Translations under genes and position numbers: made by a program
Notes under the pieces: model-generated
The model's input: the letters and a program-made list of their open reading frames with translations, nothing else
Told to the model about the DNA's origin: nothing
Database searches by the model: none
In this document: positions 41,509 through 50,133 of the stretch, one piece after another
How positions within the stretch are numbered: position 1 is the first letter of the stretch
How the letters are laid out: each line of letters starts with the position of its first letter
DNA from: Actinomycetota bacterium
Lineage (GTDB): Bacteria > Actinomycetota > Coriobacteriia > Anaerosomatales > PHET01
Length of the DNA stretch: 64,000 bases
Direction of reading: 5' to 3'
Assembly (NCBI GenBank): GCA_029265315.1
Contig: JAJUJM010000009.1
Location: 38,823-102,822 of the forward strand

Positions 41509-42423
41509 ATGGCGTACGGCTCCTTCGCTGAACTGCTCCAAGCCGCCTCAAGCAACGGCTCCCTTGCCTCAGCGGTGGTGGCGCGGGAGATGGAGGAGAC
41601 CGGCAGATCGGAAGCGGACGTGCGCTCGCGCATGCGTGACACCCTCATCGTCATGCGCGAGGCGATCGCGTCTGGGCTCACCGGCTCTGTGCGGTCGCGA
41701 AGCGGGCTCGTTGGTGGCGATGCTGCGCTGCTGACCGGGCACGACCCGGGGCCGCTCGGCCCGGTGTTCACCCACTCGCTCGCCGCCGCTGTCGCCACCG
41801 GAGAGGTGAACGCGGCCATGGGTCGCATCGTCGCCGCGCCGACAGGTGGTGCGTCGGGCGTGCTGCCCGCCGTGCTCATCACGATCGGCGACGCTCTCGC
41901 CGCCACGGACGAGGACCTCGTCGACGCCTTGTTCGTCGCCGCCGGCATCGGAGGCGTCATAGCCGCACGCGCGACCCTGTCCGGCGCTGTGGGCGGGTGT
42001 CAGGCCGAGATAGGTTCCGGCGCAGCCATGGCCGCGACCGCCGCCGTCACCCTGCGCGGAGGCGACGCTGAGGCGACCGGCCACGCCGCATCGTTCGCAC
42101 TACAGGGGCTGATGGGTCTGGTGTGCGACCCGGTGGCGGGACTCGTCGAGGTCCCGTGCGTCCACCGCAACGCGACAGGAACAGCTGTGGCACTCGCCGC
42201 AGCGGAGATGGCGCTCGCGGGAATCGCCTTCCCCGTACCGCTCGATGAGGTCATCGACGCGCTGGCCCATGTCGGCCGCTCGCTACCGCCCAGTCTGCGC
42301 GAGACCTCAAGCGGAGGCCTGGCCGTCACGCCGACCGGTCGTCGACTGGCCTGTGCTCTAGGTGCCACCGAGCCTCTGGGCGCCACCGAACCAGCAGGCG
42401 ATAGCGACGGGCGCCATGACTGA
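41509..42423 (+). CDS. sdaAA: L-serine dehydratase, alpha subunit
   Basis: 304 residues. Iron-sulfur cysteines appear in GAVGGCQAEIGSGAAMA and in CDPVAGLVEVPC; other family stretches are APTGGASGVLPAVL and NATGTAVALAAAEMAL. It holds the 4Fe-4S cluster that acts as Lewis acid on serine. A TACAAT box (41456-41461) lies upstream. The gene ends within the start of a P-type ATPase gene (8-bp overlap). The tail has a small duplicated GATEPLGATEPAG. Confidence 0.92.
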   Translation: MAYGSFAELLQAASSNGSLASAVVAREMEETGRSEADVRSRMRDTLIVMREAIASGLTGSVRSRSGLVGGDAALLTGHDPGPLGPVFTHSLAAAVATGEVNAAMGRIVAAPTGGASGVLPAVLITIGDALAATDEDLVDALFVAAGIGGVIAARATLSGAVGGCQAEIGSGAAMAATAAVTLRGGDAEATGHAASFALQGLMGLVCDPVAGLVEVPCVHRNATGTAVALAAAEMALAGIAFPVPLDEVIDALAHVGRSLPPSLRETSSGGLAVTPTGRRLACALGATEPLGATEPAGDSDGRHD

Positions 42424-45160
42424 AGATTCCGCCGATCTTGGCACGCTTCGCCACACGCGGCCGGCGTCAGAGGTCATGGCGTCACTCGCCACGGACCCGG
42501 AGCACGGTCTCGCCACCACCGAAGCTCAGGCGCGCCTTCAGGTCAACGGCCCGAACCGTCTAGAACGGAAGGTGTCGACGCCGGCGTGGCGGATCTTCGT
42601 CGCACAGTTCCAGGACTTCATGATCTACGTGCTCGTCGTGGCCGTGATCATCGCGGCGTTCGAGGGCCAGCTGCCGGAAGCCGTGGCGATCCTCGCCATC
42701 CTGCTCCTGAACGGCATGCTCGGTTTCGCCCAGGAGTACCGTGCCGAACGGTCGCTCGAAGCACTGCGCGAGCTCTCGGCACCGACGGCGACGGTCGTGC
42801 GCGACGGCATCGAACGGGAAGTCAGCGCTGAGCAACTCGTGCCCGGCGACATCGTGATACTCGAGGCGGGCGACAAGGTGCCCGCCGACGGACGCCTCGT
42901 GGAGGCTGCCTCGCTGCGGGTGGTCGAATCGGCGCTCACCGGCGAGTCGACCCCCGTCCGAAAGGACCACGACTCCCTCGCATCTCCCACGGCGCCGCTG
43001 GGCGACAGACGCTCGATGGTCTACGCAGGGACCACCGTGGCCGTCGGGCGCGGCCGGTTCGTCGTGACCGCGACCGGCCAGAACACCGAGATGGGTCGCA
43101 TCGCCGATCTCCTCGCGTCGACCGAGGAAACCGTCACACCATTGGCACGGGAGCTCGCAGTCGTCGGCAGGCGCATCGCGATCATCGTCCTCGTCATCGC
43201 CGCGATCGTCTTCGTCGAAGAGGTGTTCCTCGAGCTCAGGGGGGCCGGTGAGGGACTGTTCGCCGCCTTGGAACATCCGGAGTTCAGAGCCGCCCTCACC
43301 GAAGGGCTGCTGATAGCGGTGGCTCTCGCCGTGGCGGCGATCCCCGAGGGTCTTCCTGCGATCGTGACCGTCGCCCTGTCGCTGGGCGTACGTCGCATGG
43401 CTGAGCACCATGCGATCGTCCGTCGATTGCATGCGGTGGAGACCCTTGGTTCCACCACCTACATCTGCTCCGACAAGACCGGCACGCTCACGCTGAACCG
43501 CATGTCCGTCCGCTGGACGCTCGTCGGCCGCGACGCGGTGACCATCACGCCCGACTGGGGACTCGAGCCGGAGGGGGCTGCGCCCCATGCCCCGGACGCC
43601 GAGCTGCTCTGGAGCATCGCCGCTTCGTGCAACGACGCCCACTACGCGGCCGATGGCACGCTTCTCGGCGATCCTACCGAGACCGCGCTGATCGAGGCAG
43701 CCAGACATCTGTCGCCGGGGCACCTCAAACCGCGTCGGATAGGCGAGAACCCGTTCGACTCCGAGCGCAAGCGCATGGCCACCGTCCACGACGTCGCCGG
43801 CGAGCGCGTCGTCTACGTCAAAGGGGGCGCCGACGTCGTGCTCGACCTGTGCACGCATGCGCTGCTGCGCGGGCGCGTGGAGGTCCTCGACGACGGATTG
43901 CGCCGTGAGCTCTCCGCACAGAACGCGGAAATGGCCTCGAAGGGCTTCCGCACGCTGGCTTTCGCGATGCGCTCGCTCGCTGCATCCGAGCCGACCGAAG
44001 GCGACCATCTGGAGCGTGGCCTCACGTACGTCGGCATCGCAGGTCTGGTCGACCCCCCTCGAAGCGAAGTGCCCGCGGCGATAGGGCTCTGTCACCGCGC
44101 CGGGATCAAGGTGGCCATGGTGACCGGGGACCACGCCCTGACCGCCCGAGCGATAGCAGAAGGGATCAGCCTGATCGACTGTGAGCGCGTCGTGACGGGG
44201 CCCGAGCTTGACGCGATGAGCGACGAGCAGCTGCGCGCTGAGGTGGACGCCATCCGTGTGTATGCGCGAGTCAATCCCGAACACAAGCTCCGCATCGTGG
44301 ACGCCCTGAAGAGCCGCGGGGAGATCGTGGCCATGACGGGCGATGGCGTGAACGACGCTCCCGCCCTGAAACGCGCGGACATCGGCGTGGCGATGGGGCT
44401 CGTGGGGACCGATGTCGCTCGCGAGTCGGCTGACATGGTGCTCACTGACGATGACTTCTCGACCATCGTGGAAGCGGTGCGCGAGGGGCGCATCGTCTTC
44501 GACAACCTGCGCAAGGTCATCCTGTTCCTGCTCTCCTGCAACATGAGCGAAGTGCTCATCGTGTTCTTCACCGCGCTGTTGTCCCCGACGCCGGCGCTTC
44601 TGCCGCTCCAGATCCTGTGGATCAACCTCATAACCGACGGTCCACCCGCACTGGCTCTAGGGGCGGACAGCGGTTCCGCTCACATCATGGAGCGTCCTCC
44701 GCGCGGTCCTGATGAGTCGATCATCACCCCAAGCCGACAGTTGGAGATCCTCGTGCAGGGTCTGCTCATGACCGGAGCGGGACTGATCGTGTTCCTCGGC
44801 GCGGACAGGCTGTTCCCGGTCGACGGAGCCTCGCACGTGAACACGATGCTGTTCACCGCCATGGTTCTAGTACAGAAGGTCCACGCGTTCAGTTTCCTGT
44901 CCGAATCCAGGTCCATCCTCTCGCCGGAGACTCTGCGCAACAAGTGGCTGAACATGGCCTTCATCGCCACCATCGCACTTCAGATGACGGTCATCTACTG
45001 GGAGCCTGCGCAAAAGCTCTTCAGTACCGTTCCGTTGGGGGTTCACGACTGGGTCGCGGTCACCGTGTCCGTCCTTGTGCCGGTCATGCTGATCGACTTC
45101 ACGAAGCGAGCTTTCACGGAGTGGCGTCGCTCCCGATCAAAGACAGGAGGAATCGAGTGA
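42416..45160 (+). CDS. P-type cation ATPase (SERCA/PMCA-like, probable Ca2+ exporter)
   Basis: 914 residues; ATG 42416 overlaps sdaAA. The phosphorylation site is CSDKTGTLTLNRM, the A-domain loop is LTGESTPV, the hinge reads GDGVNDAPALKRADIGVAMG. Helix 4 has AIPEGLPAI (the PEGLP of Ca2+ pumps), helix 5-6 NMSEVLIVFF and LWINLITDGPPALALG (Asn and Asp calcium ligands), which together point to type IIA Ca2+ pumping. An N-terminal cation-ATPase domain (RLQVNGPNRLE) is present. Mn2+ is an alternative cargo. The stop overlaps the kinase gene's GTG. Confidence 0.88.
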   Translation: MTEDSADLGTLRHTRPASEVMASLATDPEHGLATTEAQARLQVNGPNRLERKVSTPAWRIFVAQFQDFMIYVLVVAVIIAAFEGQLPEAVAILAILLLNGMLGFAQEYRAERSLEALRELSAPTATVVRDGIEREVSAEQLVPGDIVILEAGDKVPADGRLVEAASLRVVESALTGESTPVRKDHDSLASPTAPLGDRRSMVYAGTTVAVGRGRFVVTATGQNTEMGRIADLLASTEETVTPLARELAVVGRRIAIIVLVIAAIVFVEEVFLELRGAGEGLFAALEHPEFRAALTEGLLIAVALAVAAIPEGLPAIVTVALSLGVRRMAEHHAIVRRLHAVETLGSTTYICSDKTGTLTLNRMSVRWTLVGRDAVTITPDWGLEPEGAAPHAPDAELLWSIAASCNDAHYAADGTLLGDPTETALIEAARHLSPGHLKPRRIGENPFDSERKRMATVHDVAGERVVYVKGGADVVLDLCTHALLRGRVEVLDDGLRRELSAQNAEMASKGFRTLAFAMRSLAASEPTEGDHLERGLTYVGIAGLVDPPRSEVPAAIGLCHRAGIKVAMVTGDHALTARAIAEGISLIDCERVVTGPELDAMSDEQLRAEVDAIRVYARVNPEHKLRIVDALKSRGEIVAMTGDGVNDAPALKRADIGVAMGLVGTDVARESADMVLTDDDFSTIVEAVREGRIVFDNLRKVILFLLSCNMSEVLIVFFTALLSPTPALLPLQILWINLITDGPPALALGADSGSAHIMERPPRGPDESIITPSRQLEILVQGLLMTGAGLIVFLGADRLFPVDGASHVNTMLFTAMVLVQKVHAFSFLSESRSILSPETLRNKWLNMAFIATIALQMTVIYWEPAQKLFSTVPLGVHDWVAVTVSVLVPVMLIDFTKRAFTEWRRSRSKTGGIE

Positions 45161-45825
45161 CCGAGCAAGGCGCTGAACTCACTGTCGCAGACCTCGCCCT
45201 CTGCGCACATGACCTGCGCGGGATACTGACGGTGATCGCCGGCTACGCCTCTTTGCTGCGCCGAGACGACCTGTCCGCGACCAGCCGCGAGACCGCCCTT
45301 GACGGTATCGAGGCCGCCATAGCCCGCGCCGACGCGCTGCTGGGCGACACACTCGCCGGCCGGGTGGACTCTCGCCGGAAGCGCGAGCGAGTGGCGCTGG
45401 GCGAGATCGCCGCACGCGCCGTCGCCGACGCGAGGGTCGCGACGGGCCGTGATGTGACGCTCACCCGTGTCGCCGACCCCTCGGTCCACGCCGACCCCGT
45501 CGCACTCTCCCGCGTGCTCGAGAACCTGCTTTCCAACGCCGCGAAATACGCGCCGGAGGGGCCAATCGAAGTCACGGTGTCATCCGAGGACGCGATCGGC
45601 GTGCTGGAGGTGGCCGACCGAGGCCCCGGCGTCCCGCCGGCCGATCGAGAGGCGGTCTTCGAGCCCTTCGTCCGGCTGGAGCGCGACGCCGACAAGCCGG
45701 GCACGGGTCTTGGCCTCGTGGTCGTCCGAAACGCGGTCGAGGGTATGGGTGGACGAGTGAGACTGCTCGATCGAGAAGGCGCGGGAACAGTCGTTCGCAT
45801 CGAGATCCCGTCCTGGACGGGATGA
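45157..45825 (+). CDS. Minimal soluble histidine kinase
   Basis: 222 residues; GTG 45157 overlaps the ATPase stop and has AGGAGG 6 bp upstream. It has no sensor or membrane segment. H-box AHDLRGILTVIAGYASLL (His present), N-box ENLLSNAAKYAP, G1 DRGPGVP, and G2 GTGLGLVVVRNAVEGMGG are all intact, so it should be active. No response regulator is encoded near. Coupling to a Ca2+-type pump is unusual and suggests that it senses pump state or works with another receptor protein. Confidence 0.85.
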   Translation: MTEQGAELTVADLALCAHDLRGILTVIAGYASLLRRDDLSATSRETALDGIEAAIARADALLGDTLAGRVDSRRKRERVALGEIAARAVADARVATGRDVTLTRVADPSVHADPVALSRVLENLLSNAAKYAPEGPIEVTVSSEDAIGVLEVADRGPGVPPADREAVFEPFVRLERDADKPGTGLGLVVVRNAVEGMGGRVRLLDREGAGTVVRIEIPSWTG

Positions 45826-45836
45826 GGGACGGCTCA

Positions 45837-46256
45837 CTAGTGCGGTGCCAACAGCTCCCAAGGCCACCCGCCGAGGTTCCGCAGGACCCAGAAGGCGATG
45901 ATGACGACGAGAACGACCGTCGGCGAGTGACGCCACCCGCCAATCCGCGGCACGGTGAACCCCCATGCCGATGCGGTCTCGAGAGCCAGCGCGGCGAGAG
46001 TGAACGGCAGCGCCCCGACCACGAGGGCATTGGCGCGCAGCGCTGCCGGGAGGTCGAACCGAAAGAGCGCCACGAGCGCGCGGCCGCTCCCGCAGCCCGG
46101 ACAGAAGAGGCCCGAGAGAGTCCGGAAAGCGCACGGGGGCACGAACCGGTCGCGTCCGGTCACGAGAAGCAGACCGCCGACGACGAGCACCCCCCACGCG
46201 ACGACCGTCAACCATCGCTCTGCGGCGTTCGCGCGGACCGCCACTGCTGACCGCAC
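45837..46256 (-). CDS. DUF2752 membrane protein
   Basis: 139 residues if it starts at GTG 46256; a TTG at 46289 would overlap the upstream gene's end. Three membrane helices. The family signature is the extracellular/loop motif PPCAFRTLSGLFCPGCGSGRALVALFR with its CPGCG, followed by AALRANALVV. DUF2752 proteins are small and of unknown function. It follows the CD225-like gene and is convergent with the kinase gene. Confidence 0.75.
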   Translation of the reverse strand: MRSAVAVRANAAERWLTVVAWGVLVVGGLLLVTGRDRFVPPCAFRTLSGLFCPGCGSGRALVALFRFDLPAALRANALVVGALPFTLAALALETASAWGFTVPRIGGWRHSPTVVLVVIIAFWVLRNLGGWPWELLAPH

Positions 46257-46269
46257 GCCCGCACCGGGC

Positions 46270-46779
46270 CTAGAATCCGCTGTCGGCAACCACGCTCACC
46301 GCGACGAGGGCCGCGTACCCGATGCCGATGAGTGCTCCGCCGCCGATCGCCAGCCATGACCACAGCAGGGCGCTCTTCGAAGCCTTCTCCGCCCCCGCGA
46401 TGTCCCCGGCCGCCAACTTCGAATTCACTTGCGAAGCGAAGATGATGCCCACCGCTCCAAGGGGCACGCAGCAGCACAGGGTGGCGAGAATCGCCATGAC
46501 GAGGTGGTTCTTGATCGGTGCCGGTTGATGGTAGGAAGGCTGCCCGTAGCCCTGCTGGCCGTATGCCGGCTGTCCATAGGTTGACTGGCCGTACGCGGGC
46601 GGTGCCGGAGGGGCGGGGGGAGCTGGCGGAGGCGGCGCGGGAGCGTAGCCATACCCCTCAGCAGGTGGCTGCCCGTACCCTGCCGGCGGAGGCGGCGGAG
46701 CGGCCGGGAGCTGCTGGTCGCAGCTCGCACAGGTGGTGGCGCCCTCCGCGTTGACGAAGCCACAATACGGACAGTTCAT
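46270..46779 (-). CDS. Zinc-ribbon/CD225-like membrane protein
   Basis: 169 residues from ATG 46779 (GGGGAGG about 5 bp upstream). N-terminal zinc ribbon (MNCPYCGFVNAEGATTCASC), then a Pro/Tyr/Gln/Gly-rich linker with repeated YGQ units (QSTYGQPAYGQQGYGQPSY), then two membrane helices with HLVMAILATLCCCVPLGAVGIIFA and EKASKSALLWSWLAIGGGALIG, the CD225/DUF4190-like pattern. Common in actinobacteria; role unknown, possibly in membrane organisation. Confidence 0.75.
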   Translation of the reverse strand: MNCPYCGFVNAEGATTCASCDQQLPAAPPPPPAGYGQPPAEGYGYAPAPPPPAPPAPPAPPAYGQSTYGQPAYGQQGYGQPSYHQPAPIKNHLVMAILATLCCCVPLGAVGIIFASQVNSKLAAGDIAGAEKASKSALLWSWLAIGGGALIGIGYAALVAVSVVADSGF

Positions 46780-46857
46780 GGTTTCCTCCCCCGCCTCGAA
46801 GCACGTCATGCCCCCTCAGTATCTCGCACGCGCGTGTTGCACGCCACCATGCCCTGT

Positions 46858-47805
46858 TCAGGTGCGCGGCTCCAACGCGAGCTCGATGAGCCTGCTGCAC
46901 AGGTCCGGGAACTCCATGCCGGCGGCGCGCGCGGCATCGGGCAGCAGGGACGTCTGTGTCATACCCGGGATCGTGTTGGTCTCCAGCAACTGCACGGCAC
47001 CATCGGGACTCACGATGAGGTCGCTTCGCGACATCCCGCGACAGCCCAGCGCAAGGTGTGCCTCGACGGCGAGTCGCTCGCACTCGGCCCGAGCCCCCTC
47101 GCTGATACGTGCAGGAATGATGTGACGGCTCATGCCAGGAAGGTACTTGCTCTCGAAATCGTAGAACTCATGTTCGGGAACGATCTCGATGGTCGGCAAC
47201 GACATGGGATGCTCGTTACCCAGGACTCCCACGGTGACTTCGACGCCCTCCACGAACCGCTCGATGAGCACGGTGCGGTCGTAGGTGAGCGCGACACCGA
47301 CCGCCTGCGCGAGCTCGGCCGGCTCGTGCACGATCGTGACCCCCAACGCGGACCCTTCGTTCGCAGGTTTGACGACGACCTTCTCGCCGAGTGTGGCCAC
47401 GATGGCCCCGGTGTCAAGTTCCTCGCCGCGCTTGAGCACGAAGAAGTCCGGCGTGGGTATGCCCGCGGCCCGGTAGAACCGCTTGCTCATGACCTTGTCC
47501 ATCGCAAGGGCGCTCGCGAGAACACCGCTTCCCACATACGGGATGTCGAGCAGTTCACAGAGCCCCTGCACGGTCCCGTCTTCTCCGAAGCGACCGTGCA
47601 GGCAGATGAACGCCACGTGGCAGTCACTCGTCGCGAACCTGGTCACGAAGTCGGAGTCACCCGTATCGACCTCGACCACGCCGAAACCCTTCGCCTCGAG
47701 GGCGGCGGACACTTGCGCGCCTGTCTTCAGCGATATCTCCCGTTCGGCCGAGCGGCCTCCCATGAGAACAGCCACCCTGACTTCCCGTGCATGGGCGTCG
47801 ACCAC
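46858..47805 (-). CDS. ddl: D-alanine--D-alanine ligase (paralogue 2)
   Basis: 315 residues; the GTG start has GGAGAG upstream. Motifs: VLMGGRSAEREISLKTG, LHGRFGEDGTVQGLCELLDIPY, VKPANEGSALGV, FYDFESKYLPG in the omega-loop, and ETNTIPGMTQTSLLP. It keeps the canonical ETNT that paralogue 1 lacks. Its operon (MFS exporter, acidic membrane protein, ddl) differs from that of paralogue 1, so the two are likely regulated apart. Confidence 0.92.
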   Translation of the reverse strand: MVDAHAREVRVAVLMGGRSAEREISLKTGAQVSAALEAKGFGVVEVDTGDSDFVTRFATSDCHVAFICLHGRFGEDGTVQGLCELLDIPYVGSGVLASALAMDKVMSKRFYRAAGIPTPDFFVLKRGEELDTGAIVATLGEKVVVKPANEGSALGVTIVHEPAELAQAVGVALTYDRTVLIERFVEGVEVTVGVLGNEHPMSLPTIEIVPEHEFYDFESKYLPGMSRHIIPARISEGARAECERLAVEAHLALGCRGMSRSDLIVSPDGAVQLLETNTIPGMTQTSLLPDAARAAGMEFPDLCSRLIELALEPRT

Positions 47806-47823
47806 TGTCGCTCTCCTCCGATG

Positions 47824-48540
47824 CTAGAGCACGCGTCCCAGACGAAGCTGGTCCACGATGACAAGGGCCATCCACCACAACACGACGCCAACGGCTGTCA
47901 CAAGAGAGCCTTTGACGAAGGCAGACACGAACTGTCCCCACTTGGTGGAACCCGGAGCGCCCCACGCCGCTATCCAGGTCGCCAGCGACAGCAACGGGCC
48001 GGCCACCGTGAGAGCCGTCCCGCCGAACACCGACAGGGGATAGAGCGAAGACTCGTACACCGCCTGACCCTGAGGCACATCGTAGAACCGCCATACGACC
48101 ACGCCGGCGAAGACGACCCAGAGCCCCAGATAGACCGCGAACGGCAACCACGGGACCTCGTCCGGCGAACGAATGGCTCCTGTCTCGGTGTGGGCCCCTA
48201 GGGCCTCTGTTCGCCCAGAGGCCTCTTCCGCGGCCGGTTCAGCACCCACGGAACCCTGCGCCTGCTCCTGAGGGGACGGCTCCTCTGACAGCTCTTCTGA
48301 CGGCTCCTCGGCCGCCTGTTCCGCCTCCGCTGGCTCTTGCGCGGGCTCTTCAGCGGGCAGCTCAGCGTCTGCGGAGACCTCGCCCGCGTCCTCAAGGGCC
48401 GCTTCTCCGGTCATCGGCTCTGTCTGCGAAGCCTCTCCCGGCTCCGGCTCAAGCGATTCCGCTATCGCAGCCAGCTCGGGGTGCTCTGCCCCGTCTTGAG
48501 CGGCGGTCGGGTCGTTCGCCTGTTCAGTCTGTTCTGCCAC
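47824..48540 (-). CDS. Membrane protein with long acidic N-terminal region
   Basis: 238 residues from GTG 48540 (GGGAGGAG upstream). Residues 1-115 are Glu/Ala/Pro-rich and surely disordered (EEPAQEPAEAEQAAEEPSEE-type repeats). Residues 120-238 contain three membrane helices (PFAVYLGLWVVFAGVVVW, ALTVAGPLLSLATWIAAW, TAVGVVLWWMALVIVDQL). No family recognised. It sits 18 bp upstream of ddl paralogue 2. Confidence 0.65.
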   Translation of the reverse strand: MAEQTEQANDPTAAQDGAEHPELAAIAESLEPEPGEASQTEPMTGEAALEDAGEVSADAELPAEEPAQEPAEAEQAAEEPSEELSEEPSPQEQAQGSVGAEPAAEEASGRTEALGAHTETGAIRSPDEVPWLPFAVYLGLWVVFAGVVVWRFYDVPQGQAVYESSLYPLSVFGGTALTVAGPLLSLATWIAAWGAPGSTKWGQFVSAFVKGSLVTAVGVVLWWMALVIVDQLRLGRVL

Positions 48541-48568
48541 GCCTTCTCTCCTCCCGGCTCTCGCCAGT

Positions 48569-50038
48569 CTAGAGCTTGGCCCCACCGCTCTCAACTGAAT
48601 CGGGACGACGCCCGTACCACGAGAGTGCGACCCCGAGAAGCGCCAGCCCCGCGGCCACACGCAACGACGTTGACATCCCCGTGGCGAATCGCTCGGCGAC
48701 CTGCGGGGCCACGCCGTTTCTGACCGACGGTAGGCCCTCGTTTCCGACAGCTGCTCCTACTATGGCCGCGGTGAGGGCGACGCCCAGCGACATGCCGACG
48801 TTTCGCGCGACCGAGACGAACGCCGAACCCACGCCTGCGTTGCTGCGGGGTGTCGCCCGCAGTATCGACGCCGTGTTGGGCGTTTGGAACACCGCCATCC
48901 CGATGCCTATCAGCGCGAGAGACAGCGCCACGAAAGACACGGGCGTGTCGGCTCGAAGCGACGAGGCGACCAGGAGGCCCGCCCCAAGTACGGCGATGCC
49001 CGCTGTGGCGAGCCCCCTGCTGCCTCGCCGGTCCGAGAGCCGTCCGGCGGCCGGCGCTATCGCGGCCATGGTGAGCGGGGTGATCGTCAACAGGAGGCCG
49101 GCCAGTCGCGTGTCGATACCGTGGATGCGCGTGAGATAGAACGGCATCGTGAATGTCGCAGAGAAGAGAGCCATGTAGGCGAGTGTCGCCGCTCCCACAC
49201 CTGCCGTGAATGCCGCGTTGTCAAACAGGCGAAGGTCGACCATCGGAGCCGTGGCGCGACGTTCCCACCACACGAACGCGACACCGAGTGCCACACCCCC
49301 GGCCGCGGGGAGCAGCACCCGTCCGTCGAGCACTCCCAGCCGATCGGCCTGGCCCAGCCCGGCAAGCACTCCGAACAAGGCCCCGGCCGCCAAGAGCGCG
49401 CCCAGCGGGTCGAATCGTTGATGGTCAGGACACTCTTCCGGCAACAGGCGCCATGAGAGCACCGAGACGACGAGCACCAAGGGAAGGTTGATGATGAAGA
49501 TGCTCTGCCAGCCGAAGGTCCCCACGAGCAGACCGCCCAGTGCTGGCCCGGCGGTCAGGCCCACCGAGACCGAAAGGGCGATGTATCCCAGGGCCCAGCC
49601 CCTCCGGTCCGACGAAAAGGTCCGCGTGACGAGTGCCGGCCCCGCAGCGAACAGCATCGACGCGCCCACGGCCTGCACGACCCGCGACGCGACCAGCAGC
49701 GACAACGACGGGGACAACGCACACGAAGCCGAGCCGACGCCGAAGACCAGCAACCCTGCGATGTAGAGCCGACGCAGGCCCCACACGTCCCCCAGTCTGC
49801 CCATCGTGAGCAGCAGAGACGCGGTGGTCAGCAGGTAAGAGGTCGTGACCCAGCCGACGGCCGAGAGCCTCACATCGAAGTGTGCAGCCACCGACGGGAG
49901 CGCGATGTTCACGATGCTGGAATCCAACGGGGCGAGAATCGTGCCTGCCACGAGCACGGTGAGCACCGACGCCGGATGGACCTCACCCGGCACGCAGGCC
50001 GGTACGTCTTCTGTGGTGTGTTCGTGAAGCTCCTGCAC
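48569..50038 (-). CDS. MFS drug exporter (DHA2/EmrB-QacA type)
   Basis: About 489 residues with 14 membrane helices. Motif C-like and A-like stretches: LDSSIVNIALPSVAAHF in helix 1, MGRLGDVWGLRRLYIAG between helices 2 and 3, and SVSVGLTAGPALGGLLVGTFGW in helix 5. The first helix motif LDxTIVNVALP defines the DHA2 group of proton-driven multidrug exporters. Start taken at GTG 50038 (GAGGAT upstream); an ATG pair at 50080 lacks a ribosome site. Substrate unknown. Confidence 0.85.
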   Translation of the reverse strand: MQELHEHTTEDVPACVPGEVHPASVLTVLVAGTILAPLDSSIVNIALPSVAAHFDVRLSAVGWVTTSYLLTTASLLLTMGRLGDVWGLRRLYIAGLLVFGVGSASCALSPSLSLLVASRVVQAVGASMLFAAGPALVTRTFSSDRRGWALGYIALSVSVGLTAGPALGGLLVGTFGWQSIFIINLPLVLVVSVLSWRLLPEECPDHQRFDPLGALLAAGALFGVLAGLGQADRLGVLDGRVLLPAAGGVALGVAFVWWERRATAPMVDLRLFDNAAFTAGVGAATLAYMALFSATFTMPFYLTRIHGIDTRLAGLLLTITPLTMAAIAPAAGRLSDRRGSRGLATAGIAVLGAGLLVASSLRADTPVSFVALSLALIGIGMAVFQTPNTASILRATPRSNAGVGSAFVSVARNVGMSLGVALTAAIVGAAVGNEGLPSVRNGVAPQVAERFATGMSTSLRVAAGLALLGVALSWYGRRPDSVESGGAKL

Positions 50039-50133
50039 GCGGGGGTATCCTCGCTGTAGTTGATGGCCGTCGACCATCATCGCACGCCGGAGAACCGACG
50101 TGTGTGCTCACAGTCAGACGAGGAGTCGACACC

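Noticed and set aside
46834..48201. 455-codon plus-strand frame opposite ddl paralogue 2
   Set aside because: Shadow of a well-supported Ddl and an acidic membrane protein on the other strand.
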